33,535 bases of DNA from Anaerolineales bacterium. Lineage in GTDB: Bacteria > Chloroflexota > Anaerolineae > Anaerolineales > UBA11858. The stretch's first letter is position 1. Each line of letters starts with the position of its first letter. The stretch is from contig JADHTJ010000036.1 in NCBI GenBank assembly GCA_016785015.1, forward strand, positions 1-33,535, given 5' to 3'. The notes beneath the pieces are model-generated. The model was not told the DNA's origin and searched no databases. It saw only the letters and a list, made by a program, of their open reading frames with translations. The position numbers and the translations under genes were made by a program. Below, in pieces: positions 23,581 to 30,907 of this stretch.

Positions 23581-23672
23581 GTGTTGAACTTTCAGGCATT
23601 TTCTAGAGAAATGAGTGCGATTCGAAAACAGCTTATTCTAGAGAGAAATCCCCAAATGTCAACACGGCCTAA
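23581..23672 (+). repeat. GTGTTGA...TCAACACGGCCTAA repeat, copy 2 (long form)
   Basis: The ends match copy 1 (555-600): GTGTTGA (23581-23587) inverted against TCAACAC (23659-23665), the GAGAGAAATC core and the GGCCTAA tail. About 45 bp extra sits between TTTCAGG and GAGAGAAATC and carries a near-duplicate word (TTTCTAGAGAAAT / TTCTAGAGAGAAAT), as if the middle had been duplicated or copy 1 had lost it. It ends 14 bp before the hydrolase ATG. Confidence 0.6.
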
Positions 23673-23686
23673 CAACTACCAGATTT

Positions 23687-24469
23687 ATGAAGATAAACGG
23701 TCATAATCTACACGTTGAAGTTCATGGCTCTGACGAGAATCCATCAGTTGTTTTTCTCCATCATGGGCTTGGTTCGACGCGTGCCTGGCGATCTCAGGTG
23801 CCAGCGTTCGTCGAGGTAGGCTATCGTGTGATTGCATATGATCGTTGGGGCTACGGCCAGTCCGAATCGCGCCCGCATCTGGACGTGCCTGGTTTCAAAG
23901 ATGATCTGGCTGATTTGCACTCCATACTTGCAACTTGCAACTTGCAACAGCCTGCCCTGAGCAAGTCGAAGGGTGCAACTTTAGTTGGTCACAGCGATGG
24001 CGGCACCCTGGCGCTCTATTTTGCTGAAAAATATCCTGATATGGTAACTTTTTTGGTTACCGTCGCAGCACACATCTACCTCGAACCAAAGATGGGGCCG
24101 GGAATTTTGGGCATCAAAGCAGCTTTCGAGCATGATGATCGTTTCCGTAGAGGTATGCAGCGTGCCCATGGTGAGAAATTCGAACCCGTATTCAGTAACT
24201 GGTTCGATGGTTGGCACAAACCTGAAGCAATGGATTGGGATATGCGACCATTGCTTACCAGGATTGCCTGTCCCGCGTTGGTCATCCAAGGTGAGGATGA
24301 TGAACATGCTACACCCCAACATGCTATTGATATCGCTGAATCTATCCCCGATGCTGAGTTGTGGATAGAACCTGGCGCCGGGCATATGCTGCCGCAGGAT
24401 CAGCCAGAAATATTCAATACGAGACTCCTGAGATATTTGAGTGCGATGTACGAAGTGCGGGGTGCGTAG
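23687..24469 (+). CDS. Alpha/beta hydrolase with in-frame repeat insertion
   Basis: A 260-residue alpha/beta-hydrolase-fold protein: oxyanion region FLHHGLGSTRAW, nucleophile S103 in LVGHSDGG, acid in IQGEDDEHA (near residue 208), and histidine in EPGAGHMLP (near residue 238), so the triad is complete. Just before the nucleophile strand, residues about 83-96 (TCNLQQPALSKSKG) are encoded by repeat DNA (23926-23973) and do not look like native sequence. The last residues (YEVRGA) also come from repeat-like DNA. It has no good Shine-Dalgarno at ATG 23687. It lies between carboxylase subunits, so a thioesterase or ester hydrolase role is possible. Whether the protein still folds is uncertain. Confidence 0.82.
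   Translation: MKINGHNLHVEVHGSDENPSVVFLHHGLGSTRAWRSQVPAFVEVGYRVIAYDRWGYGQSESRPHLDVPGFKDDLADLHSILATCNLQQPALSKSKGATLVGHSDGGTLALYFAEKYPDMVTFLVTVAAHIYLEPKMGPGILGIKAAFEHDDRFRRGMQRAHGEKFEPVFSNWFDGWHKPEAMDWDMRPLLTRIACPALVIQGEDDEHATPQHAIDIAESIPDAELWIEPGAGHMLPQDQPEIFNTRLLRYLSAMYEVRGA
23926..23979 (+). repeat. Repeat insertion within the hydrolase coding sequence
   Basis: Three perfect ACTTGCA heptamers (23926-23946) are followed by CCTGCCCTGAGCAAGTCGAA (23951-23970) and GGG, a copy of the dispersed TTCGAC-NN-GCTCAG palindrome on the other strand, then TGCAACT again. Related words occur only between genes elsewhere in the window (9059-9072, 14343-14379). The insertion keeps the reading frame. Confidence 0.7.
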
Positions 24470-24501
24470 GAGATTCGCACGTAGAACATCGCACACCGCA
24501 C
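24455..24501 (+). repeat. GCAC-rich hairpin at the hydrolase/biotin carboxylase junction
   Basis: GTGCGGGGTGCG (24455-24466) pairs with CGCACACCGCAC (24490-24501) with one mismatch. It contains the hydrolase stop codon and ends just before the ribosome-binding site of the next gene (GTAGGAGA, 24505-24512). GTAGGAGA also occurs at 24466-24473, so this stretch may be a small duplication. No T-run: not a terminator. Confidence 0.5.
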
Positions 24502-24517
24502 ATCCGTAGGAGAACTT

Positions 24518-26026
24518 ATGTTCAACAAAGTACTAATAGCAAATCGCGGTGAGATCGCCGTTCGAATATTGCGGGCTTGCCGTGAACTTGGTTTAGAGAC
24601 CGTCGCAGTCTATTCCGATGCGGATCGCAAGTCGCTGCATGTGCGTTATGCCGATGAAGCTTATCTACTAGGCCCGGCCCCTTCGCGCGATTCTTATCTT
24701 CGCAGTGACAAGATCATTGAAATTGCCAAAAAGAGCGGTGCCTCGGCGATCCATCCTGGATATGGCTTCCTGGCTGAACGCGCCGATTTTGCCCAGGCGG
24801 TCATCGATGAAGGCATTGCTTTCATCGGGCCGAAGCCTTCGTCGATTGCGGCCATGGGCGATAAAGGCGTTGCCCGGGCGACTGTCACAGCCGCGGGAGT
24901 GCCAGTAGTACCTGGCACTGAAGCAGAAGGTTCGCTGAGTGATGATGACTTGCTCAAGGTTGCTCCAGAGATTGGCTTCCCCCTATTGATAAAGGCTACT
25001 GCCGGTGGCGGTGGCAAGGGCATGCGTGAAGTCAACAAATTGGAAGAGATGCCTGAATTGCTGGCATCAGCTCGCAGAGAAGCAGAGTCCGCTTTTGGGG
25101 ATGGCAATGTGTACCTGGAGAAATTAGTTGAAGGAGCGCGTCATATTGAATTCCAGATCCTGGCTGACACGCACGGCAATGTGATCCACCTTGGGGAGCG
25201 CGAATGCTCGCTGCAGCGCCGTCATCAAAAATTACTTGAAGAATCTCCATCCCCCTTTATGGATGAAGACTTGCGTCAGAAGATGGGCGAAGTTGCCGTG
25301 CGGGCTGCCCAATCAGTGGAGTATGTCAATGCGGGTACGATCGAGTTTCTGGTCGATGGCGAGAAGAATTTCTACTTCTTGGAAATGAACACCCGTTTGC
25401 AAGTGGAGCACCCTATCACCGAAGCTGTTACTGGCGTTGATATTGTCAAAGAGCAGATCCGTATAGCCCGTGGTAGAACGCTGAGTCGCCAGCAAGAAGA
25501 AATTCAGATGAATGGTTGGGCGATAGAATGCCGGGTCAACGCGGAGGATCCATACAGCAATTTCATGCCATCTACTGGCTACATTTCGCATGTACTGCTC
25601 CCTACTGGACCTGGGGTTCGGGTAGATACGGGAGTTTATCCTGGATTTGAAATTTCTCCCTACTATGACTCCTTGATATCAAAATTGATTGTGTTTGGTG
25701 AGACGCGTGCCGAGGTCATTCTGCGTATGCGCAGGGCATTGGAAGAATACAAAATTGTCGGCGTGCGCACCAATATTCCCTTTCATCAGAGCATGATGGA
25801 TTCTCATCGATTCATGGCCGGTCAGTTTGATACGCAGTTTGTAGAGAAGCGTTTTTCTATAGATAAGACACGAAAGGGGCAGGAAGCGCACCCTCATATA
25901 GCCGCTATCATGGCCACCCTAGTGGCCCACCAACACACACAGCGTTCAGCGCATGTCATCCAGCGCAATGAGCGCGATACCAGCAACTGGAAATGGATGG
26001 GACGTTGGGAACGCATCCACCGTTAG
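24518..26026 (+). CDS. accC: Biotin carboxylase subunit of acyl-CoA carboxylase
   Basis: A 502-residue ATP-grasp enzyme that carboxylates biotin with bicarbonate and ATP. The N-terminal preATP domain has KVLIANRGEIAVRI; the ATP-grasp domain has the glycine loop KATAGGGGKGMR, the EKLVEGARHIEFQIL strand and FLEMNTRLQVEHPITE with catalytic residues; RVNAEDP and the C-terminal domain to about residue 450 are present. A further 45-50 residues (AHPHIAAIMATLVAHQ onward) form an extension seen in propionyl/acyl-CoA carboxylase alpha-type proteins. The start ATG 24518 follows AGGAGA. It is separated by 12 bp from the biotin carrier gene, with which it must work. Confidence 0.94.
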   Translation: MFNKVLIANRGEIAVRILRACRELGLETVAVYSDADRKSLHVRYADEAYLLGPAPSRDSYLRSDKIIEIAKKSGASAIHPGYGFLAERADFAQAVIDEGIAFIGPKPSSIAAMGDKGVARATVTAAGVPVVPGTEAEGSLSDDDLLKVAPEIGFPLLIKATAGGGGKGMREVNKLEEMPELLASARREAESAFGDGNVYLEKLVEGARHIEFQILADTHGNVIHLGERECSLQRRHQKLLEESPSPFMDEDLRQKMGEVAVRAAQSVEYVNAGTIEFLVDGEKNFYFLEMNTRLQVEHPITEAVTGVDIVKEQIRIARGRTLSRQQEEIQMNGWAIECRVNAEDPYSNFMPSTGYISHVLLPTGPGVRVDTGVYPGFEISPYYDSLISKLIVFGETRAEVILRMRRALEEYKIVGVRTNIPFHQSMMDSHRFMAGQFDTQFVEKRFSIDKTRKGQEAHPHIAAIMATLVAHQHTQRSAHVIQRNERDTSNWKWMGRWERIHR

Positions 26027-26038
26027 GCGAGAAATACT

Positions 26039-26536
26039 ATGAAATATATTACAACTATTGGTGAGAAAGAGTTTGTAATCGAAGTTGTCGATGAAGAACA
26101 CATCATTGTTGACGGCGTGGGTTGCAAAGTAAATTTTGAATCCGTCAGCGGGGAGCCGGTGTATTCTCTGTTGATAGATGGCCAATCCCATGAAGCCTAT
26201 GTCTATGAAGACGATGAAGGCTGGGAAGTTCTGCTGCAAGGGTCGCTTTATCCAGCCACAGTGGTGGATGAACGCGAACATCGCTTGAAGTCAGCATTTG
26301 GCAGCGATCCTGTGCAAAGTGGGGAATTCTACCTGAAAGCGCCCATGCCTGGGTTGGTGGTTGCGATTCCTATTGAAGATGGTCAGAAAGTCGAAGAGGG
26401 GGATGTGTTAATAATCTTAGAATCAATGAAAATGCAAAATGAGCTGAAATCACCCCGCGCCGGTACCATTGCCCGCATACGCGTCGGTATTGGCGAAAAC
26501 GTCGAACGCCGACAGACTCTTTTGAGTGTAGTTTAA
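26039..26536 (+). CDS. accB: Biotin carboxyl carrier protein
   Basis: A 165-residue protein. Residues 1-90 form a beta-rich region like the BT linker domain of acyl-CoA carboxylases; residues about 95-165 form the biotinyl domain with the lysine K131 in ESMKMQ, preceded by KAPMPGLVVAI. K131 is biotinylated and shuttles carboxyl groups between the biotin carboxylase (24518-26026) and the carboxyltransferase (21947-23497). The presence of a BT-like region suggests that this protein plus the carboxylase equals a split alpha subunit of a PCC-type enzyme. The start ATG 26039 has a modest GCGAGA upstream. Confidence 0.92.
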   Translation: MKYITTIGEKEFVIEVVDEEHIIVDGVGCKVNFESVSGEPVYSLLIDGQSHEAYVYEDDEGWEVLLQGSLYPATVVDEREHRLKSAFGSDPVQSGEFYLKAPMPGLVVAIPIEDGQKVEEGDVLIILESMKMQNELKSPRAGTIARIRVGIGENVERRQTLLSVV

Positions 26537-26545
26537 TAAATCCAG

Positions 26546-26584
26546 CAAGAGCACGAAGAAAACAAAAGGCACTTTGTGCTCTTG
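26546..26584 (+). terminator. Hairpin after the biotin carrier gene
   Basis: CAAGAGCAC (26546-26554) pairs perfectly with GTGCTCTTG (26576-26584) across a 21-base loop, 10 bp after the stop. No T-run follows, so it may slow exonucleases or work with Rho rather than act as a classic terminator. Confidence 0.5.
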
Positions 26585-26600
26585 GGTGGATTCGCCCCAG

Positions 26601-26629
26601 TTGCGCCCCTAAAACCCCCGTGTTAGAAT
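26601..26629 (+). promoter_or_regulatory. Candidate promoter of the DUF151 gene
   Basis: TTGCGC (26601-26606) and TAGAAT (26624-26629) are 17 bp apart, and TG at 26621-26622 makes the -10 an extended one (TGTTAGAAT). The gene start is 43 bp downstream. Confidence 0.5.
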
Positions 26630-26671
26630 AATTTCCATTAACTCAATTAATGAGCGTACGCGGAGTACTCT

Positions 26672-27226
26672 ATGTCTGAGATGGTAGAAGTTGTTATTGA
26701 TAGTATTCGTGTCAGCCTGATGAACCAACAGCGCATTGTCATTTTGCGCGAACTGGAGGCTGAACGATATTTGGCAATTTGGATTGGCGTATATGAAGCG
26801 GAGCACCTGACGATCGCCTTGCAAGATGTTGAAGTCTCTCGCCCGTTAACCTATGACCTTTTTACCAAAGTGATCGAAGAATTGAATGCCGAGGTTTCTC
26901 ATATTGAAGTGGTTTCACTGAAGGACGAGACTTTCTATGGAAATGTGGTAATCAATATAAATGGTAGTGTGCTCAACATTGACTCGCGCCCTTCTGATGC
27001 GATGAATTTGGCCGTGCGCAGCGGGGTACCGATCCTCGTTTCGCAAGAAGTGATGGAAAGCGCTGGGATTGTCCCCGATGAAGATGATATCTCCATGGAT
27101 GACATGGAAGACATCGAGGCCTCAGCCGGCAAGGAAGATGCGCGCCTCTCTATCTTCGAAGATTTTTTGGAGCAATTGGATACCGACGAAGACGCCGATG
27201 TTCAGGCGGATGAAGAGAGCGATTAG
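26672..27226 (+). CDS. Bifunctional nuclease family protein (DUF151)
   Basis: A 184-residue protein. Residues 1-130 form the BFN/DUF151 domain: LREL-E--RYLAIWIGVYEA near the N-terminus and the hallmark IDSRPSDAMNLAVR (about residues 102-115). Family members have reported DNase/RNase activity; the bacterial role is poorly known. Residues 135-184 are a very acidic tail (DEDDISMDDMEDIE and later DTDEDADVQADEESD), not part of the family fold. The start ATG 26672 has only a weak GGAG (26662-26665). It has its own promoter and terminator, so it is a single-gene unit. Confidence 0.88.
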   Translation: MSEMVEVVIDSIRVSLMNQQRIVILRELEAERYLAIWIGVYEAEHLTIALQDVEVSRPLTYDLFTKVIEELNAEVSHIEVVSLKDETFYGNVVININGSVLNIDSRPSDAMNLAVRSGVPILVSQEVMESAGIVPDEDDISMDDMEDIEASAGKEDARLSIFEDFLEQLDTDEDADVQADEESD

Positions 27227-27254
27227 TTAGCATCATTCGTTTTGGATGTTTCGA

Positions 27255-27299
27255 CCGCTGACCAGAGCTGTCTATTAGCCAAAGGTCAGCGGTTTTCTA
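27255..27299 (+). terminator. Rho-independent terminator after DUF151 gene
   Basis: CCGCTGACC (27255-27263) pairs perfectly with GGTCAGCGG (27284-27292), followed by TTTTCTAT. It lies 29 bp after the stop and separates this gene from dnaB. Confidence 0.85.
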
Positions 27300-27357
27300 T
27301 TCGCCGAAATTTTTAAGCTTAAAGTTGAGTGCCAAATGACTCGGAAATTCATTGATA

Positions 27358-27366
27358 TGATATAAA
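27358..27366 (+). promoter_or_regulatory. Candidate extended -10 promoter of the dnaB operon
   Basis: TGATATAAA (TG-N-TATAAA) lies 45 bp before the dnaB ATG and after the DUF151 terminator. A TTGAGT at 27325-27330 is too far away to be its -35. Confidence 0.4.
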
Positions 27367-27410
27367 CGTACCTACTCAACTTCAAGTTCCTATTCCACTG
27401 ATTGTATGCT

Positions 27411-28793
27411 ATGAGTATTCACACAATTAATGAAAATGAAAGCCAAACAGCTGGCCCGCAAGTTGTCCCTCACAGCAGGGAAGCTGAAGAGGCCGTCATT
27501 GGTTCGATTCTGATCAACCCCGAAGCGTATTACGACGTTGCTGAGTTTTTACAAGGCGAGGATTTTTATATCCACCGTCATCGCTGGATCTGGCAATCCT
27601 TTTCTCGCTTGCAGCAAACCCGCACACCGATTGATTCGCTTACGGTGATGGAAGATCTGGACCAGCAAGATCAATTGGCTGAAATTGGCGGGGCTTCCTA
27701 TATCACTTCTCTGATCAACAGCGTGCCGTCATCATTGCACGCAATGTCTTACGGCCGCATTGTTGAAGAGACGGCTGTTCGCAGGCGCATGTTGGAAGCA
27801 GCGAATAAAATTGCTAAACTGGCCTATGAAGAATCGACTGGCCTGGAAGCAGTCATGGATGATGCTGAAAAGGCCGTTTTCGGAGTCAGCGATCGCCGAT
27901 TGACGCGCGATCTGGCACCCATTCAACAGGTGCTCAGCGAGTACTATGACGAAATCAGTGAGCTGGCTGGTAAGGATGAAGAGATCCGTGGAGTGCCAAC
28001 GGGCTTTATCGATATTGATAATTTGCTTGGGGGATTACAACCCTCAGATCTACTGATTATTGCTGGTCGCCCCGGTATGGGTAAAACGGGTTTTGCACTC
28101 ACACTGGCAAAAAATGCTGCTCTGACCCACAAAAAACATGTGGCCATATTCTCCCTGGAGATGGGCAACGATCAATTGGTGCAGCGTTTGCTCGCCCAAG
28201 AGACCGGGATCGATTCACAGCGTTTGCGCATGGGCAAGCTCGAAGAAGACGAGTGGGCGTTGTTCACACATGCCATCGAAGTACTCAGCGACACGACAAT
28301 CTTCCTGGATGATACTCCCGGCATCACACCCCTGCAACTGCGCACCAAGTGCCGGCGCCTGCACCTTGAGCACCGCCTTGATTTAGTGATTGTCGATTAT
28401 TTGCAGTTGATGTCTGGAGATAGACGTAATGAAAATCGTGTGCAAGAGGTTTCATATATCTCACGCCAGATGAAGATCCTGGCGCGCGAGCTCAAGGTTC
28501 CGGTATTGGCTGCGGCGCAGCTTTCTCGTGCCGTCGAACAGCGCAGCGATAAACGCCCGGTGTTGTCCGACCTTCGCGAATCCGGATCGCTTGAACAAGA
28601 CGCCGATATTGTCATGTTTATCTATCGCCCTGAGATGTATGAAGACGACCCTGCCAAGCAGAACCTGGCCGAGGTGATTGTGGCCAAACATCGTAATGGT
28701 CCTGTTGGCAGCGTGCAGTTAATCTTCCGTAAAAAATTGGCAAAATTCGAGAACGCCGCCACCCGAGTTGTAGATTTGCAGCAGGTGACCTAA
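27411..28793 (+). CDS. dnaB: Replicative DNA helicase DnaB
   Basis: A 460-residue hexameric helicase that unwinds DNA at the replication fork. The N-terminal domain (about 20-125, SREAEEAVIGSILINPEAY, EIGGASYITSL) binds primase. The RecA-like domain has PTGFIDIDNLLGGLQPSDL, Walker A GRPGMGKT (about 219-226), IFSLEMG, Walker B LDLVIVDYLQLM and SDLRESGSLEQDAD. There is no intein. The start ATG 27411 gives MSIHTINEN; a TTG at 27402 would add three residues. No Shine-Dalgarno is visible at either. It overlaps the next gene by one base (TAATG). Confidence 0.95.
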   Translation: MSIHTINENESQTAGPQVVPHSREAEEAVIGSILINPEAYYDVAEFLQGEDFYIHRHRWIWQSFSRLQQTRTPIDSLTVMEDLDQQDQLAEIGGASYITSLINSVPSSLHAMSYGRIVEETAVRRRMLEAANKIAKLAYEESTGLEAVMDDAEKAVFGVSDRRLTRDLAPIQQVLSEYYDEISELAGKDEEIRGVPTGFIDIDNLLGGLQPSDLLIIAGRPGMGKTGFALTLAKNAALTHKKHVAIFSLEMGNDQLVQRLLAQETGIDSQRLRMGKLEEDEWALFTHAIEVLSDTTIFLDDTPGITPLQLRTKCRRLHLEHRLDLVIVDYLQLMSGDRRNENRVQEVSYISRQMKILARELKVPVLAAAQLSRAVEQRSDKRPVLSDLRESGSLEQDADIVMFIYRPEMYEDDPAKQNLAEVIVAKHRNGPVGSVQLIFRKKLAKFENAATRVVDLQQVT

Positions 28794-29476
28794 TGACATT
28801 TGCGGGCTTCCCGGATGGGAAGGTGAGTTTCACCCGAATCCCTGAACCGTTTTTTAGCGAGTTATTGCCCCAGATTGATGATGTCGGGGAACTCAAGGTG
28901 ACCTTATATGCTCTGTGGCGACTGGAGCGCATGGAGGGGGAATTCCGTTTTTTGAGAGAATCTGATTTTCGAGCGGATGAGCGCTTCATGTTTGGGTTGG
29001 CCCCCACGCTCGAGGAGGCTGAATCAACCCTGAGCGAGTCCCTTGAGCGTGCTGTGGGAAGAGGAACGTTTCTGCAAGTAGATGCAGATCAGAAAGGCGA
29101 TGTACTTTTCTTCCTGAACACATCCAAAGGAAGGGCTGCGGTCGATGCCATCCAGAAAGGGAACTGGCAGCCAGACGATTCTCCACAGGTCACGCCTGTG
29201 CTTGCTGAGGAACGTCCTACTATTTACCACTTATACGAACAAAATATAGGGTTGATCACGCCGCTGCTTTCTGAGACGCTTCAGGAGGCTGAAGATACGT
29301 ATCCGGCTGAGTGGATTGAGGAAGCCTTCCGCATTGCGGTTGAAAAGAATATCCGTAACTGGCGCTATATCGAGGCCATTTTACGACGCTGGCAAGAAAG
29401 AGGTTATGATGTCCGAAAAGATCGACGAGACCCTGAAGAACATCGCCGACAATACGCCAACTGGGAAGACGACTGA
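28793..29476 (+). CDS. DnaD-domain primosomal protein
   Basis: A 227-residue protein. Residues 1-115 form a winged-helix-like N-terminal part (FPDGKVSFTRIPEPFFSELL, then VTLYALWRLE). Residues about 143-205 are a DnaD/DnaB_2 domain: IYHLYEQNIGLITPLLSETL and EEAFRIAVEKNIRNWRYIEA then ILRRWQERG, with the conserved Y-x(3)-IG and N-W-x-YI-x-x-IL-x-W pattern. In Firmicutes, DnaD-family proteins help remodel DNA and load the helicase. Its overlap with dnaB upstream (1 base) and with the DnaC-like loader downstream (68 bases) supports a loading role. Confidence 0.87.
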   Translation: MTFAGFPDGKVSFTRIPEPFFSELLPQIDDVGELKVTLYALWRLERMEGEFRFLRESDFRADERFMFGLAPTLEEAESTLSESLERAVGRGTFLQVDADQKGDVLFFLNTSKGRAAVDAIQKGNWQPDDSPQVTPVLAEERPTIYHLYEQNIGLITPLLSETLQEAEDTYPAEWIEEAFRIAVEKNIRNWRYIEAILRRWQERGYDVRKDRRDPEEHRRQYANWEDD

Positions 29477-30815
29477 TACGTCATCGGAAACTCCAATTCG
29501 CGATTTACCTGGTGATCCTTCCTGCCCTATTTGTGGGGGATTAGGGTTCATTCGGCAGGATGTCCCTGTAGGGCATCCGGAATTTGGAATGATGCATATC
29601 TGCACCTGCAGAAAGGGGGATCTTGATCGGCGCATGCATAAGCGCCTTTTTGCCCTAAGCCGCCTGGATGAACTGCAGCATTTGAATTTTGACAACTTCA
29701 GGCCGCGTGGACGCGTTGGTTTACGACCAGCTCTGGCTGACTCTTTAGAACAGGCTTTCAACCAGGCGCAGATGTTTGCGCGCACGCACCAGGGTTGGTT
29801 GTTGATGTATGGTGGTTATGGCTGTGGAAAAACACATCTGGCCGCGGCTATTGCTAATTTTGCAGTCGATATGGGCATTGCTACTTTGTTCATCACCGTA
29901 CCAGATCTATTGGATACATTGCGCTTTTCATATGATGATCCCAATGCGACCTTTGAGCAACGCTTCGAAGAAATTCGCACAGCGCCTTTGTTGATCATGG
30001 ATGATTTCGGTACTCAAAACGCGACAGAGTGGGCGCAAGAGAAATTATTCCAAATCCTGAATTTTCGCTATATCAATAAGCTGCCGCTGGTAGTAACCAC
30101 AAATTTACTTATCGAGGAAATGGAGCCGCGTATTCGATCACGCCTGGATGATCCTGATTTGGTGACGCGTGTGATCATAAAATCGCAAGATTATAGGCGA
30201 CCTGAAAATGACCGCTTGGGTCATTCGACCCTCTCTGCATCAATGGATTTTTTACATAAACTTACATTTTCTGCCATTGATTTACGCGATAAAGAGGACC
30301 TTCACGCCGACCAGCTCGAAAGCCTGAAGCGCGCCTTTGACGAAGCGCGCGAATTTGCCGAACAACCTGAGGGTTGGCTCGTGCTAACAGGCCCATATGG
30401 ATGCGGCAAAACCCATCTGGCGGCGGCGATTGCCAATTTCCGCGCTGACCAGGGACATATGCCCATGTTTGTGGTCGTACCTGACTTGATGGATCATTTA
30501 AGGGCAACCTTTGGGCCGCGCAGCTCTGTGAGTATGGACCGTCTCTTCGAAGATGTCAAACGGGCGCAATTGTTAGTATTGGATGATTTAGGCACCCAAA
30601 ACATGACTCCCTGGGCGAGGGAGAAGCTATACCAGCTATTTAATTATCGTTATAACGCAGAACTGCCCACGGTGATCACTACTCCGGAACTAAAAGATGA
30701 GATGGACCCCCGCTTGCTCAGTCGGATGAGGGATACACGCCTAAGCGAGATTTGCGCGATCACAGCGCCATCATACAGAGGAGCAAGAAAGAAGCGAAAG
30801 AAAAGAAAACGCTAG
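29409..30815 (+). CDS. DnaC/DnaI-like helicase loader with two tandem AAA+ domains
   Basis: A 468-residue protein with an N-terminal zinc-binding-like cluster (C39, C42, C65, C67: CPIC and CTC) and two consecutive DnaC-type AAA+ domains. Domain 1 has Walker A GGYGCGKT (135-142), Walker B LLIMDD (194-199) and VTTN sensor 1 (N232). Domain 2 has GPYGCGKT (328-335), LLVLDD (388-393) and ITTP (423-426) in place of VTTN. Both have an SR finger-like motif (SRLDD, SRMRD). Normal DnaC/DnaI carry one AAA+ domain in 245-310 residues. The C-terminus is very basic (KKRKKRKR). ATG 29409 follows GAAAGAGG; it overlaps the DnaD gene by 68 bp. It likely loads DnaB. Confidence 0.9.
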   Translation: MSEKIDETLKNIADNTPTGKTTDTSSETPIRDLPGDPSCPICGGLGFIRQDVPVGHPEFGMMHICTCRKGDLDRRMHKRLFALSRLDELQHLNFDNFRPRGRVGLRPALADSLEQAFNQAQMFARTHQGWLLMYGGYGCGKTHLAAAIANFAVDMGIATLFITVPDLLDTLRFSYDDPNATFEQRFEEIRTAPLLIMDDFGTQNATEWAQEKLFQILNFRYINKLPLVVTTNLLIEEMEPRIRSRLDDPDLVTRVIIKSQDYRRPENDRLGHSTLSASMDFLHKLTFSAIDLRDKEDLHADQLESLKRAFDEAREFAEQPEGWLVLTGPYGCGKTHLAAAIANFRADQGHMPMFVVVPDLMDHLRATFGPRSSVSMDRLFEDVKRAQLLVLDDLGTQNMTPWAREKLYQLFNYRYNAELPTVITTPELKDEMDPRLLSRMRDTRLSEICAITAPSYRGARKKRKKRKR

Positions 30816-30838
30816 TACTTCCTCGGAGTTGAAAATGG

Positions 30839-30874
30839 AAAAGCCTGGTTGCGCAGTTTGTGGCCAGGCTTTTT
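30839..30874 (+). terminator. Rho-independent terminator of the dnaB operon
   Basis: AAAAGCCTGG (30839-30848) pairs perfectly with CCAGGCTTTT (30864-30873) and ends in five Ts. It lies 23 bp after the loader gene stop; the next genes are on the opposite strand. Confidence 0.88.
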
Positions 30875-30907
30875 ACATGGGAAATTTTCAGTTGAAATAA
30901 TGACACG

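Noticed and set aside
23505..23672. Possible CRISPR-like array because of repeated TAGTCTGATAG words
   Set aside because: Units are short, irregular and palindromic, with no constant spacer length and no cas genes nearby.
30835..30900. A 21-residue reading frame MEKPGCAVCGQAFYMGNFQ with GGAG 6 bp upstream and a CxxC pair
   Set aside because: It coincides with the dnaB-operon terminator stem and loop; the coding look is probably chance. Kept here because a tiny zinc-knuckle peptide cannot be excluded.
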